From assembly GCF_900177805.1 (NCBI RefSeq), contig NZ_FXAX01000001.1, positions 2,108,001-2,172,000 of the forward strand: a stretch of DNA of 64,000 bases. Direction: 5' to 3'. A program made the translations under genes and the position numbers. This DNA is from Fibrobacter sp. UWB13. GTDB taxonomy: Bacteria; Fibrobacterota; Fibrobacteria; Fibrobacterales; Fibrobacteraceae. Positions 17,496 to 27,096 of the stretch are shown piece after piece (the stretch's first letter is position 1; the number at the start of each line of letters is the position of its first letter). The notes beneath the pieces were generated by a model. The model saw only the letters and a program-made list of their open reading frames with translations, ran no database searches and was not told the origin of the DNA.

Positions 17496-18301
17496 CTTTT
17501 GTTCACCTCGTAACCTTGAGCCTGCAAATAAGCGATAGCGGAATCCACTGTGATTTCTTCGCGACGGATGTTCGACAAAAATTCACGAGTGATTTCGTGC
17601 CTGGGCGAACGGAAAACATCCGACACCGCACCCGTCTCGATAACGTAACCTTTGTCTACAACAGCGACATATTGGCAAGCATCGCGCACCACTTCCATCT
17701 GGTGCGTAATCATCACCACTGTGAGATTCATTCCTGCGTGGATTTTCTTAATCAAGTCCAGAATTTCGTGAGTCGTCTGCGGGTCGAGCGCACTCGTCGC
17801 TTCGTCGCAAAAAAGAATGTTCGGCCGCGGCGCCAAGGCACGTGCAATCGCCACGCGCTGTTTTTGACCGCCCGAAAGTGTTGTAATCGGCGAATTCTCG
17901 CGGTCTTCAAGGCCCACAAGCGCAAGCATCTCTTTGACGCGAGCGTCGATATCGCGGCGGTTCCAACCTGCAAGTTCCAGCGGGAACGCCACATTCTTGC
18001 CTGCCGTGCGAGAACTGAACAAATTAAAATTCTGGAAAATCATTCCGATTTCGAGCCTACGGCGGTTCAGCTCTTTTTTTGGCAAATGGTCCACACGAAC
18101 GCCATCGTAATAGACCTCGCCCCTATCGGGAGTTTCTAACAAACTCGCAAGCCGCAACAGCGAAGATTTGCCAGCCCCGCTCTTGCCGATAATGCCGATG
18201 ATGGAATTATCAGGAAAATCAAGGGAAACATCCTTGACTGCCGTGACGCTTGCGCGTTTTGTCGTGTATGTTTTATTGAGATGTTCGAGCCTAAGCTGCA
18301 T
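17492..18301 (-). CDS. metN: Methionine ABC transporter ATP-binding protein, short form
   Basis: The 269-residue ATPase has Walker A GKSGAGKSS, the signature LSGGQKQRVAIARAL, Walker B ILFCDEATSAL and the switch His in MITHQMEV. E. coli MetN has about 343 residues, with a C-terminal NIL/ACT-like domain that binds methionine and shuts down transport. This protein stops soon after the ATPase core, so that domain is missing. Either feedback inhibition is lost or the system is controlled another way. It lies 9 bases after metQ. Confidence 0.85.
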   Translation of the reverse strand: MQLRLEHLNKTYTTKRASVTAVKDVSLDFPDNSIIGIIGKSGAGKSSLLRLASLLETPDRGEVYYDGVRVDHLPKKELNRRRLEIGMIFQNFNLFSSRTAGKNVAFPLELAGWNRRDIDARVKEMLALVGLEDRENSPITTLSGGQKQRVAIARALAPRPNILFCDEATSALDPQTTHEILDLIKKIHAGMNLTVVMITHQMEVVRDACQYVAVVDKGYVIETGAVSDVFRSPRHEITREFLSNIRREEITVDSAIAYLQAQGYEVNKR

Positions 18302-18310
18302 TGACGCAAT

Positions 18311-19105
18311 CTAAAAAACGGGAACCACTTCGCCCTTGGTGTACTTGCCCTTAATCCAATTCTTGACCTTTTCGCTCTTGAGTGCGTTCACCAAGGCCTG
18401 AATCTTTGCAGACTTCTCGTTACCCGCCTTGACCGCAATAACATTCACGTAAGGCGAACTCGCATTTTCAACAAACAAACCATGAGACGATGCATTAAGA
18501 CCTGCCGGAATCGCATAGTTGCCGTTGATGGCTGCCGCATCCACATCCTGCAAAATGCGCGGGAGCGAAGCCGCCTCCAGTTCCTTGAACTTCAGCTTTT
18601 TCGGATTCTCGGTAATATCAATGGGAGTTGCAGTGATGCCAGACTTTGGATCAAGCTTAATAAGGCCAGCAGCCTGCAACAAAAGCAAGGCGCGCCCTTC
18701 GTTGGTCGGGTCGTTCGGAATCGCAATCGTTGCACCTTTCTTCAAATCCGCAAGCGATTTGACCTTTTTCTTGGAATTCTTCGACGGATAAAGTGCGAAA
18801 GGTTCCACATGAATGCCGCCCGCATTCACAAGATGCGTTCCCTTTTCTTTATTGAAACTTTCGAGGTATGGCAAATGCTGGAAGTAATTGGCATCTAATT
18901 CGCCAGATTCCAGCGCCTCGTTCGGAGTCACGTAATCTGTGAACTCAACAACCTTGAGTTCATAACCAGCCTTGGCAAGGTCATCCTTAACCAAGTTCAA
19001 GATGGAAGCATGCGGCTCCGGAGTCGCACCAACCTTGATGACTTCGGCAGAAAACGTAGCAACAGCGGCAAAAGCAACAGACAAAATAATCTTACTGATA
19101 TTCAT
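18311..19105 (-). CDS. metQ: Methionine-binding protein of the ABC transporter
   Basis: The 264-residue NLPA/MetQ family protein captures methionine for MetNI (VIKVGATPEPHASIL near the N-terminus, LDANYFQHLPYLESFN, VNPYV-type strand). I use the ATG at 19105 because GGAGAG lies just before it. The leader peptide (ending TFSAEV) has no lipobox Cys, unlike most MetQ proteins, so it appears to be a soluble periplasmic form. It is the first gene of the operon. Confidence 0.85.
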   Translation of the reverse strand: MNISKIILSVAFAAVATFSAEVIKVGATPEPHASILNLVKDDLAKAGYELKVVEFTDYVTPNEALESGELDANYFQHLPYLESFNKEKGTHLVNAGGIHVEPFALYPSKNSKKKVKSLADLKKGATIAIPNDPTNEGRALLLLQAAGLIKLDPKSGITATPIDITENPKKLKFKELEAASLPRILQDVDAAAINGNYAIPAGLNASSHGLFVENASSPYVNVIAVKAGNEKSAKIQALVNALKSEKVKNWIKGKYTKGEVVPVF

Positions 19106-19132
19106 TTTTACTCTCCTTTTTTTTTCGCACAA

Positions 19133-19161
19133 AAGATAGGATTAGCAAGAGTTATCAGCAA
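19133..19161 (-). promoter_or_regulatory. Promoter of metQNI
   Basis: TTGCTG, 17 nt, TATCTT on the minus strand, about 28 nt before the metQ start. No SAM riboswitch or S-box core is visible in the leader. Confidence 0.55.
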
Positions 19162-19220
19162 GATATATTTAACTATAGCGTTTTATAGGATTTTTCTATA
19201 TGTATTTTGTGCAAAACGCT

Positions 19221-19670
19221 TTACGCTTGTTTCCAATGCTTTAGTTGCGAGAGGTGTTTGTCGAAAAAGGCGCGGCGTTCTGCGTCGGGAGTATTGTCGG
19301 GATTGGGCATGTGCGAAAGCAGAAAATCGAGGAGGGCCGACTTGTCGTTGTAAACAAACTTACCGTCGGTATAGCACCACTTGCAATAATCTTCGTTGAA
19401 TTCGCCGCTGGGTTCACGGCTGATCATGGAATCTTCGCTGAGAGGCATTCCGCAGCATTGGCAGAAGAGTTGGCGCGGAGCGCCGAGCAACGTGTTGATG
19501 GACACGTCGAATTCACGGGAGATGACTTTGAGCATTTCAGTATTCGGCTGGGTTTCGCCAGTTTCCCAGCGGCTCACAGCTTGGCGCGTTACATGCAAGC
19601 GTTCGGCCATCTGGTCCTGGGTCAGGTTTTGATTCGAGCGCAACTTAAGCAAAACTTCTCGTACTTCCAT
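19221..19670 (-). CDS. XRE regulator with C-terminal zinc ribbon
   Basis: The 149-residue protein has an N-terminal helix-turn-helix (LTQDQMAERLHVTRQAVSRWETG) and a C-terminal putative zinc ribbon (CQCCGMPL at about residue 72, then DYCKWCYTDGKF), the Zn_ribbon_2 type. The ATG at 19670 follows GGAG; a longer reading frame upstream overlaps the promoter. Such fusions are putative small-ligand or metal-responsive regulators, but the target is unknown. It is a single-gene unit. Confidence 0.75.
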   Translation of the reverse strand: MEVREVLLKLRSNQNLTQDQMAERLHVTRQAVSRWETGETQPNTEMLKVISREFDVSINTLLGAPRQLFCQCCGMPLSEDSMISREPSGEFNEDYCKWCYTDGKFVYNDKSALLDFLLSHMPNPDNTPDAERRAFFDKHLSQLKHWKQA

Positions 19671-19730
19671 AATATTCTCCTTTTGCAAATAAAATATTTT
19701 TAATCGTTTATCATTTCTTTTGACGAGTAT

Positions 19731-19759
19731 AATATAGAACCAAGCTATAGCAAAAGCAA
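19731..19759 (-). promoter_or_regulatory. Promoter of the XRE/zinc-ribbon gene
   Basis: TTGCTT, 17 nt, TATATT on the minus strand, 60 nt before the start codon. Confidence 0.6.
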
Positions 19760-19781
19760 GCAACAGGCTGTTGCTTTTTTA

Positions 19782-19835
19782 CGAGAGGCGTGCAACCGAG
19801 AAGCGCACAACCGAGAAGCGCGCGGCCCCCCCCCC
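19782..19835. repeat. Short tandem repeats ending in a C10 tract
   Basis: About three imperfect 15-16 nt units of the form GAGARGCGYRCAACC are followed by ten consecutive C at 19826-19835. It lies between the alaS terminator and the XRE promoter and is not within any gene. Confidence 0.5.
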
Positions 19836-19852
19836 GGTCCACAAACAAAAAA

Positions 19853-19872
19853 AGGCGACCCTAAGGCCGCCT
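19853..19872 (-). terminator. Intrinsic terminator of alaS
   Basis: AGGCGACC and GGCCGCCT pair (one G-T) around CTAA, followed by TTTTTTTG on the minus strand, about 60 nt after the alaS stop. Confidence 0.8.
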
Positions 19873-19933
19873 GAAAATTTTGAGATTCTTTCGTCTCTCG
19901 TCTGTAGCCGCAACGCGGCGTTCTTTCGTCTAA

Positions 19934-22582
19934 CTAAGCACCGAGCTTGGCGCGAATCCAGTTGTTAGCGTTAGCGATAGCTTCGGCAATCTTTTCCGGT
20001 TCGCGGGTACCAGCCTGAGCACGGTCCGGACGGCCACCGCCCTTACCGTTGCAAGCCTTGGCGAGATCTTTGACGATGTCGCCAGCCTTGATGCCCTTGG
20101 CCTGAACGTTCTTGCCAACCATCACGGCGATGCTACCGGAACCATTGTCCTTGTTTGCAATCACAGCAACGCTATCGACGTCAAGCTTGTTCTGAACGCC
20201 GTCCAGCAAGTTCTTGTACTTTTCATCCGGGATAGAAAGTTCGCGAACGTAGAGGTTCACGCCAGCCACGTTGATGCCACCGTTCAAGAGTTCGGCAGCG
20301 GCAAGTGTTGCAAGTTCGAGCTTTACGGACTGGAGGCTCTTTTCGAGGTTCTGCGTCTTGGCAAACGTCTGCTGGATGCGGTCGAGAACTTCGGCATCCT
20401 TGCAGCGGAGCTGTTCGCGGAGAGCGTTGAGGATCTGCGTACCAGCGCGGAGGAGGCTCAAGGCGCCACGGCCAGAGACAGCTTCGATACGGCGCACGCC
20501 AGCGGACACGCTAGATTCAGAAACAATCTTCACCATGCCGATGTTACCGGTGTTCTGCACATGCAAGCCACCGCAAAGTTCGCGGGAGAATTCGACGCCA
20601 GCGTCACCCATCTTCACGACGCGGACCTTGTCGCCATACTTTTCGCCGAACAGAGCCATAGCACCGCTAGCCTTAGCTTCATCGACGTCCATCACGTCGG
20701 TGTGGACCGGCAAGCATTCCATGATCTTGGCGTTCACGATGTCTTCGACCTTCTGGATTTCTTCAGCGGTCATGGCGTTGAAGTGGCTGAAGTCGAAGCG
20801 GAGGAGTTCGTTCGAAACGAAGCTACCCTGCTGCTGCACGTGAGTGCCAAGCACTTCGCGGAGAGCGGCCTGGAGCAAGTGCGTTGCGGAGTGGTTCTTG
20901 CGGATATCAGCGCGACGATCGTTATCGACAGTTGCCATAAACACGGCGCCCATCGTCTTTTCGTTAGCTTCGCCCTTCACGACCTTACCACGGCAGAGAG
21001 CAGTATCGTTCACCTTCACGGTGTCGAACACCTGAATTTCGAGGTCGGCAGAAACGAGCGTTCCCTTGTCACCAACCTGGCCACCCATTTCGGCATAGAA
21101 CGGAGAGGTTTCGAGGACGATAGAGAGCACGCCCTTGTCTTCGCGCCAGCGGACAACCTTCGTTTCGCAAGCGGAGAGTTCATAACCGACAAAGTTTGTG
21201 CTAGCTTCGCTGTACTGCGTCCAGCCTTCGGTACCCATCGTGTTGATGCCCTGCTTCATGTTAGCGCGGGCGCGTTCCTTCTGTTCATTCATGCACTTTT
21301 CGTAGCCTTCTTCATCGATGAGGAGGCCCTTTTCTTCGGCGAGAATGCCAGTGAGGTCCGGCGGGAATCCATAAGTATCATAGAGGAGGAACACCTTGTC
21401 GCCCGGAATCTTGTCGCCCTTCTTGAGTTCGGCAGAGATAGCGGCGAAGCGTTCGAGACCAGCGTCAAGCGTACGGATAAAGCTTTCTTCTTCGCTCTTG
21501 ATCACGCTTGCAACAAATTCCTTGCGTTCACGGATTTCCGGGAAGGCATCGCCCATCGTGTCGGCAAGCACCTGAACGAGCTGGCAAATGAACGGCTTCT
21601 TCTGACCAAGCAAGCGAGCAAAGCGGCTTGCGCGGCGGAGAATGCGGCGGAGCACGTAGCCACGGCCTTCGTTAGACGGGAGAGCGCCATCGGCAATTGC
21701 AAACGAAATAGCGCGGATGTGGTCGGCAATCACGCGGTGCGGGGTGCCGGCTTCGCCATCGTTGTAGGGAACGCCGGAGAGTTCAGCGATCTTTGCGATA
21801 ATCGGGGTGAACACGTCGGTATCATAGTTGCTGGTCTTGCCCTGGAGAATAGCGCAGATACGTTCGAAGCCCATACCGGTATCGACGTTCTTGGCCTTGA
21901 GCGGAATGAGGGAACCGTCGCTCACGCGTTCATACTGCATGAACACGTTATTCCAAATTTCGATGTAGCGGTCGTTTTCGCCGTTCACGCCCTTGATCGG
22001 GTCCTTGAACGTTTCGGCCTGCGTAGCGAGGTCGCCACGGTCGTAATGGATTTCGGAGCAAGGACCGCACGGACCGGTGTCGCCCATTTCCCAGAAGTTG
22101 GAGTGAGCGTCAAAGCGCATGATGCGGTCATCCGGAAGACCGGACACGTCCTTCCAAATCTGCCAGGCTTCGTCATCGTCCTGATAAACGGTCGCAAAGA
22201 GGCGTTCCTTCGGGAGCTTCCAAACTTCAGTGAGGAGTTCCCATGCCCAGGAAATAGCTTCCTTCTTATAGTAGTCACCGAAGCTCCAGTTACCGAGCAT
22301 TTCGAAGAAGGTGTGGTGGTAGTTGTCGCGGCCCACAACGTCGAGGTCGTTGTGCTTACCAGACACGCGGAGGCACTTCTGGCTGTTGCATGCGCGCTTC
22401 CAACCCTTCGGATTGTCGCCAAGGAAAATTGCCTTGAACTGGTTCATGCCCGCGTTCGTGAACATGAGCGTCGGGTCGTCATGCGGAACCACCGGCGAAG
22501 AACGCACGAAGAGGTGGCCCTTGGATTCGAAGAACTTGATAAAGGATTCGCGCACTTGCGCAGAAGTCATTTTTTCGGACAT
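19934..22582 (-). CDS. alaS: Alanyl-tRNA synthetase
   Basis: The 882-residue enzyme charges tRNA-Ala. The class II aminoacylation domain starts at the N-terminus (FFESKGHLFVRSSPVVPHDDPTLMFTNAGMNQFK). The editing domain has the zinc-site motifs HSATHLLQAAL and CGGLHVQNTG, and a C-terminal DHHA1 domain ends the protein (GKGGGRPDRAQAG). The length is standard. The start ATG follows AAAGGA. It is a single-gene unit with its own promoter and terminator. Confidence 0.97.
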   Translation of the reverse strand: MSEKMTSAQVRESFIKFFESKGHLFVRSSPVVPHDDPTLMFTNAGMNQFKAIFLGDNPKGWKRACNSQKCLRVSGKHNDLDVVGRDNYHHTFFEMLGNWSFGDYYKKEAISWAWELLTEVWKLPKERLFATVYQDDDEAWQIWKDVSGLPDDRIMRFDAHSNFWEMGDTGPCGPCSEIHYDRGDLATQAETFKDPIKGVNGENDRYIEIWNNVFMQYERVSDGSLIPLKAKNVDTGMGFERICAILQGKTSNYDTDVFTPIIAKIAELSGVPYNDGEAGTPHRVIADHIRAISFAIADGALPSNEGRGYVLRRILRRASRFARLLGQKKPFICQLVQVLADTMGDAFPEIRERKEFVASVIKSEEESFIRTLDAGLERFAAISAELKKGDKIPGDKVFLLYDTYGFPPDLTGILAEEKGLLIDEEGYEKCMNEQKERARANMKQGINTMGTEGWTQYSEASTNFVGYELSACETKVVRWREDKGVLSIVLETSPFYAEMGGQVGDKGTLVSADLEIQVFDTVKVNDTALCRGKVVKGEANEKTMGAVFMATVDNDRRADIRKNHSATHLLQAALREVLGTHVQQQGSFVSNELLRFDFSHFNAMTAEEIQKVEDIVNAKIMECLPVHTDVMDVDEAKASGAMALFGEKYGDKVRVVKMGDAGVEFSRELCGGLHVQNTGNIGMVKIVSESSVSAGVRRIEAVSGRGALSLLRAGTQILNALREQLRCKDAEVLDRIQQTFAKTQNLEKSLQSVKLELATLAAAELLNGGINVAGVNLYVRELSIPDEKYKNLLDGVQNKLDVDSVAVIANKDNGSGSIAVMVGKNVQAKGIKAGDIVKDLAKACNGKGGGRPDRAQAGTREPEKIAEAIANANNWIRAKLGA

Positions 22583-22611
22583 AGCTATTCCTTTGATTTT
22601 TTACGAGCCCA

Positions 22612-22650
22612 AAGATAGAAAAAAAGAGATGCCCGCTCAATGGCGGGCAT
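22612..22650 (-). promoter_or_regulatory. alaS promoter overlapping a REP-like hairpin
   Basis: On the minus strand ATGCCCGC-6-GCGGGCAT then TCTCTTTTTTT forms a terminator-like hairpin for the upstream lipoprotein gene. TTGAGC from its loop and arm, 17 nt, TATCTT makes a good promoter. One element thus seems to serve as terminator and promoter. Confidence 0.55.
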
Positions 22651-22656
22651 GACAAT

Positions 22657-22715
22657 GTACCAATAACTAATAGCTAATGACCAATGACTAACGACTATTG
22701 ACCAACTACTAGTAC
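22657..22715. repeat. Degenerate tandem CTAATGAC-type repeats
   Basis: Successive units such as AACTAATAGCTAATGACC and AATGACTAACGACTATTGACC repeat with about a 7-10 nt period, ending inside the last codons of the neighbouring lipoprotein gene. It is simple-sequence-like DNA with no visible coding role. Confidence 0.5.
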
Positions 22716-23194
22716 AGTTTTTTCATGTCGGTGAGGTGGCCTTCTTTTTCGTGGAAGAGCGTGAGCGAGCCACCCTGAATCTTCTGGAAAATCTTGGTGA
22801 GTTTTTCAATGGCGACGGATTCTTCAAAGCCAATTTCGTTGTACGCCGTTTCGCCAATCACGATGCCCACGTTCATCATATCCGGAGCCTTGCGACGCAA
22901 GTAATTCAAGAATTCCTCATCGCTATTGAGCACGTCTGTCGGCGTAAGCTTTTCAAATTCCGACGGGTCACGCGTACTTGCATGCAGCGGGTACATGTCA
23001 TCAGCCACAATCTGCCTAGAGTTCAAATAGAACACGTTTCCAACATACAAACTAATAGAGTCATTCAATACCTGACGAACTTCAATCAGCACGTCCCTAG
23101 TAATCGAAGCTTCTTGGATATCGAGTTTGGAAGGGGCGCAAGCCATAAAAGCAAGCGAAATTGCGGCAATAGCCGTAAGGAAAAATTTTTTCAT
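22709..23194 (-). CDS. Hypothetical lipoprotein
   Basis: The 161-residue protein has a signal peptide with the lipobox FMAC (Cys19) followed by APSKLDIQ. The mature part is mixed helix and strand with no family I recognise. It has no Cys beyond the anchor. A hairpin follows the gene and an AT-rich region precedes it. It is probably a small membrane-anchored envelope protein. Confidence 0.7.
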   Translation of the reverse strand: MKKFFLTAIAAISLAFMACAPSKLDIQEASITRDVLIEVRQVLNDSISLYVGNVFYLNSRQIVADDMYPLHASTRDPSEFEKLTPTDVLNSDEEFLNYLRRKAPDMMNVGIVIGETAYNEIGFEESVAIEKLTKIFQKIQGGSLTLFHEKEGHLTDMKKLY

Positions 23195-23260
23195 GATTAC
23201 CTCTTTTTAAACCAATATACAATCATTTACATTCCAAAAAAAGCAAAAAATGTTTTATAA

Positions 23261-23292
23261 AAAAAGCCTCCCGGATTGCTCCAGGAGGCTTG
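23261..23292 (-). terminator. Intrinsic terminator of the GH16 gene
   Basis: AGCCTCC, 11 nt, GGGAGGCT-type arms followed by TTTTTT on the minus strand, 20-50 nt after the GH16 stop codon. Confidence 0.8.
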
Positions 23293-23311
23293 CTTCTATA
23301 CACCAAACTTG

Positions 23312-24352
23312 TTAGTTAGCTTCGTAGTCCATGATGAGACGGCAAACACCGTTTTCAACAATGACGTTGTCCGGGCGGAGGTTCACGCGTTCCATTTCCC
23401 AGTTGCCACGGTCCCAATGCTTCGGATCAAGATCTTCGCCATCGAAGTCATCCTGCCAGAGCACCGTAAAGCCCTTAGTGGCTTCATCGTAAGAGTACAC
23501 GCGGACATAGTCGATCTGCTGTTCAATCGGGAGACCGATACCGCCATCCCACTTGCCCGTCCATGCGGCGCTCTTGGAAGCCCAGAGGTTGAAGCGGAGG
23601 GACTGTTCTTCAGTCAGGAACTTGACCTGGTCAGCATCGGCGTGAGTACCACGGCTGAGACCAATCTCATCACGACGAACTTCGACGCTGTCGATTTCCC
23701 AAGAAACGTATTCCGGAGTCCAGACGATAGCGTAGAGGTGGAAGTCCTGCGTGGCATCAAAACCAAATTCATGAAGCGGCTTGCTTTCGGAAGCGGTATT
23801 TGCCTTGATAGACGGATCGCCTTCACGTGTAATGATGTTGGACTGCCATGCGTCTGGAGCCTTGCCCAAAACTTCGATATCGATTTCGTTCCAAGGCTTT
23901 TCACCCTTTTCCCAGGAGTCATCATAATAGACGAACATGGAGCTCACCGTGCCAGAGATAGCAGCCATCTTCATGCGGGCTTCGAAACGGCCATACTTGA
24001 ACTGGTCACGACCCGTAAGTTCTGCACCATAGAAGGAGTACGACTTAGTCGGATCAATAGCGGTCAGCGGCGGAACACTGTAGGTAAACTGAGCAGCGCC
24101 ATTCGAGCTAGAGGAAACTGCCGGGAGAGCATCCACAGAGCTGGAGGATACGCCAAGAACATCGACAGAGCTAGAAGAAACTCCTGCAACCGGAGCAACA
24201 GAGCTGGAAGATTCACCAACCGGAAGGAGAGCTTCGGAGCTGGAGGATGAACCCGCAGTCGGATTAGAAGCAACCGGGTAGGTGGGGGCGTTGGTATCAG
24301 AGCAAGCGGCGAAGAAAGCCATTGCAACCATCGGGATAAGAATCTTTTTCAT
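23312..24352 (-). CDS. Circularly permuted GH16 beta-glucanase, lipoprotein
   Basis: The 346-residue protein has a lipobox (FFAAC, Cys17), then a Ser-rich linker (residues 34-83, repeated SSSS units), then a GH16 domain. Catalytic residues are in NEIDIEVLG (Glu156, Asp158, Glu160). The domain order matches the F. succinogenes 1,3-1,4-beta-glucanase: it opens with FYGAEL...YGRFEARMKMA, and the segment that is N-terminal in ordinary GH16 enzymes (FTVLWQDDFDGEDLDPKHWD) lies at the C-terminus. In the known enzyme, as I recall it, the Ser-rich repeats are C-terminal; here they are N-terminal. It probably cuts mixed-linkage or beta-1,3-glucan at the cell surface. The ATG at 24352 was chosen over one four codons upstream. 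Confidence 0.88.
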   Translation of the reverse strand: MKKILIPMVAMAFFAACSDTNAPTYPVASNPTAGSSSSSEALLPVGESSSSVAPVAGVSSSSVDVLGVSSSSVDALPAVSSSSNGAAQFTYSVPPLTAIDPTKSYSFYGAELTGRDQFKYGRFEARMKMAAISGTVSSMFVYYDDSWEKGEKPWNEIDIEVLGKAPDAWQSNIITREGDPSIKANTASESKPLHEFGFDATQDFHLYAIVWTPEYVSWEIDSVEVRRDEIGLSRGTHADADQVKFLTEEQSLRFNLWASKSAAWTGKWDGGIGLPIEQQIDYVRVYSYDEATKGFTVLWQDDFDGEDLDPKHWDRGNWEMERVNLRPDNVIVENGVCRLIMDYEAN

Positions 24353-24568
24353 TGTTGACCTCATAATTTCTTTAACTATAAGATAGCTTCTAAAACGGCA
24401 GAGCGTACGACTAGCGACAGGAAATTTAAAATCATCTGTATCAACCGTATTTTACATATTCTACCTACGTTTTACATAAAAAAACGTACTTTTTCAAAAA
24501 TTGGTCATGTAATATTTCCGTAAGTATTTTGCAAGGTCACTTCAGATTGAAAAGCCTCATTTTATACC

Positions 24569-24597
24569 TTGCCTGCCCCTTTTTTAATATGTATATT
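24569..24597 (+). promoter_or_regulatory. Promoter of pflB
   Basis: TTGCCT, 17 nt, TATATT, with an untranslated leader of about 120 nt before the pflB start. Confidence 0.65.
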
Positions 24598-24721
24598 GCG
24601 TTTTACAAAAAAAATCGATAGAAAAAAGCACATTTTCGGGCCCACCTTTTTCTACAACGCTTAAAAGTTAAACAACTTTTTAATTGTATTGACAGCCGGG
24701 TTCGAGACAAAAGAGGTTACT

Positions 24722-26977
24722 ATGCAGGAAGCATGGACAGGCTTTAAAGGCGGTCGCTGGCAGGAAGAAATTAACGTCCGCGACTTTATCCAGAAAAACT
24801 ATACTCCCTACGATGGCGACAAGTCGTTCTTGCAGGGACCGACTGAAGCTACGAACAAGCTCTGGGCAGAACTCCAGGAACTACAGAAGAGAGAAATTGC
24901 AAAGGGCGGCGTCCTCGACATGGACACAGACGTCGTCTCCACTCTTACAAGCCACAACGCTGGCTACATTTCCGAAGAAACCAAGGATCTCGAAAAGATC
25001 GTAGGTCTCCAGACCGACAAGCCGCTCAAGCGCGCATTCATGCCGTTCGGCGGCATCAAGATGGCTGAAGAATCTTGCAAGAACTACGGTTACACACCGA
25101 GCGAAGAACTTCACCGCATCTTTACTGAATTCCACAAGACACACAACCAGGGCGTTTTCGACGCCTACACGCCGGCAATGCGTATGGCCCGCAAGGCCCA
25201 CATCATTACGGGTCTTCCGGATACTTACGGCCGTGGCCGTATCGTCGGTGACTATCGCCGCGTTGCCCTTTACGGTATTGATTACCTCATCGCCCAGAAG
25301 AAGGCCGACAAGGCTCTGACCGATGAAACGGATATGCGCGAACACGTGATCCGCCAGCGCGAAGAACTCGCTGAACAGATCAAGGCCCTCGAAGGCATGA
25401 AGGTCATGGCCAAGATTTACGGCTACGACATTTCCAAGCCGGCAACAAACGCCCGCGAAGCCGTGCAGTGGCTCTACTTCGGTTACCTCGCCGCCATCAA
25501 GACGCAGAACGGTGCAGCCATGAGCGTTGGCCGCGTTTCGACCTTCCTCGACATTTATATGACCCGCGACTTGCAGAACGGCGTCATCAACGAAACCGAA
25601 GCTCAGGAAATCATCGACCATTTCGTGATGAAGCTTCGCATGGTCAAGTTCGCCCGTATCACCAGCTATAACGAACTCTTCAGTGGTGACCCGGTGTGGG
25701 CTACGCTCGAAGTTGCTGGCCTCGGCCAGGATGGTCGCCATCAGGTGACCAAGAACGACTACCGCTTCTTGCACACGCTCGTGAACATGGGTCCGTCTCC
25801 GGAACCGAACCTCACGATTCTCTATAGCCCGCGCCTCCCGGCAAGCTTCAAGAAGTTCGCTGCAGAAATCTCCGTGAAGACCAGCGCCATCCAGTACGAA
25901 AACGATGACACGATGCGTCCGATCTGGGGCGACGACTACAGCATCTGCTGCTGCGTTTCTGCAACTCAGACCGGTAAGGAAATGCAGTTCTTCGGCGCTC
26001 GCGCAAACCTCGCCAAGACGCTCCTTTACGCCATCAACGGCGGTAAGGATGAATGCCTCGTGAAGGGTACGCAGGTTGGCCCGGAATATCCGCCTATCTC
26101 TAGCGAATACCTCAACTACGACGAAGTTGTCCACAAGTTTAGTCTCTACATGGATTGGCTTGCCCACTTGTACGTGAATACATTGAACTTGATTCACTAT
26201 ATGCACGACAAGTACTACTACGAAGCTGCCGAAATGGCTCTCATCGATACCAACGTTCGCCGTACGTTTGCAACGGGTATCGCAGGCTTCAGCCACGTTG
26301 TCGATAGCCTTTCTGCAATCAAGTACGCCAAGGTCAAGGTCATCCGCGATCCGGCTACCGGCCTCGCTCAGGACTTCCAGATCGAAGGCGACTTCCCGCG
26401 TTATGGAAACGACGACGACCGCGCAGACGATATCGCCGTTTGGCTCCTCAAGACGTTCATGGCCAAGATCAAGCAGACGCCGACTTACCGTGACTCTGAA
26501 CCGACCACATCTATCCTTACCATTACAAGTAACGTTGTTTACGGTAAGGCAACGGGCGCTCTCCCGGATGGTCGTAAGCAGGGCGAACCGTTCTCTCCGG
26601 GTGCAAGCCCGAGCTACGGTGCCGAAAAGAACGGTCTCTTGGCATCCCTCAACTCTGTTGCCAAGATTCCGTACGAATACGCTCTTGACGGTATCAGCAA
26701 CACGCAGACGATCAACCCGGACGCTCTCGGTCACGACGACGAAGAACGCACTAACAAACTCGTGCAGGTTCTCGATGGTTACTTCGGCCAGAGCAGCCAC
26801 CACTTGAACGTGAACGTGTTCGGTGTCGAAAAGCTCAAGGACGCTATGGAACATCCGGAGAAGGAAGAATACCAGAACTTCACGATCCGCGTTTCTGGCT
26901 ACGCCGTGCGCTTCATCAAGCTCACTCGCGAACAGCAGCTCGACGTGATTGCCCGCCAGGCACACGGCGTGCTCTAA
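24722..26977 (+). CDS. pflB: Formate C-acetyltransferase (pyruvate formate-lyase)
   Basis: The 751-residue glycyl-radical enzyme turns pyruvate and CoA into acetyl-CoA and formate. It has the catalytic Cys pair in [10 protein letters not shown] and the C-terminal glycine-radical loop RVSGYAVRF. The length is normal. The ATG at 24722 follows AGAGG; an in-frame start 33 nt upstream has no ribosome site. Its activase gene pflA lies 3 kb downstream rather than adjacent. The enzyme fits the mixed-acid fermentation to formate, acetate and succinate known for Fibrobacter. Confidence 0.96.
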   Translation: MQEAWTGFKGGRWQEEINVRDFIQKNYTPYDGDKSFLQGPTEATNKLWAELQELQKREIAKGGVLDMDTDVVSTLTSHNAGYISEETKDLEKIVGLQTDKPLKRAFMPFGGIKMAEESCKNYGYTPSEELHRIFTEFHKTHNQGVFDAYTPAMRMARKAHIITGLPDTYGRGRIVGDYRRVALYGIDYLIAQKKADKALTDETDMREHVIRQREELAEQIKALEGMKVMAKIYGYDISKPATNAREAVQWLYFGYLAAIKTQNGAAMSVGRVSTFLDIYMTRDLQNGVINETEAQEIIDHFVMKLRMVKFARITSYNELFSGDPVWATLEVAGLGQDGRHQVTKNDYRFLHTLVNMGPSPEPNLTILYSPRLPASFKKFAAEISVKTSAIQYENDDTMRPIWGDDYSICCCVSATQTGKEMQFFGARANLAKTLLYAINGGKDECLVKGTQVGPEYPPISSEYLNYDEVVHKFSLYMDWLAHLYVNTLNLIHYMHDKYYYEAAEMALIDTNVRRTFATGIAGFSHVVDSLSAIKYAKVKVIRDPATGLAQDFQIEGDFPRYGNDDDRADDIAVWLLKTFMAKIKQTPTYRDSEPTTSILTITSNVVYGKATGALPDGRKQGEPFSPGASPSYGAEKNGLLASLNSVAKIPYEYALDGISNTQTINPDALGHDDEERTNKLVQVLDGYFGQSSHHLNVNVFGVEKLKDAMEHPEKEEYQNFTIRVSGYAVRFIKLTREQQLDVIARQAHGVL

Positions 26978-26994
26978 TCGCTTGGAAAAAGCTT

Positions 26995-27026
26995 AAAAAG
27001 GTTCCCGAAAGGGAACCTTTTTTTTG
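26995..27026 (+). terminator. Intrinsic terminator of pflB
   Basis: AAGGTTCCC-GAAA-GGGAACCTT followed by a run of T, 20 nt after the stop codon. Confidence 0.9.
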
Positions 27027-27096
27027 TTTCTGGGGAATGCCGATTTTTGAGGGAATGCGCGCGTTGAAATGCGGCGAAAACGCGAAGGCGCCGGCT

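Noticed and set aside
19826-19835. C10 tract as a phase-variation switch
   Set aside because: It lies between a terminator and a promoter, outside any reading frame and not in a -10/-35 spacer, so slippage has no clear effect.
20561-22618. Long plus-strand open frame opposite alaS, and a similar one opposite pflB (24881-26965)
   Set aside because: They are antisense shadows of highly expressed genes with biased codons; the real products are unmistakable on the other strand.
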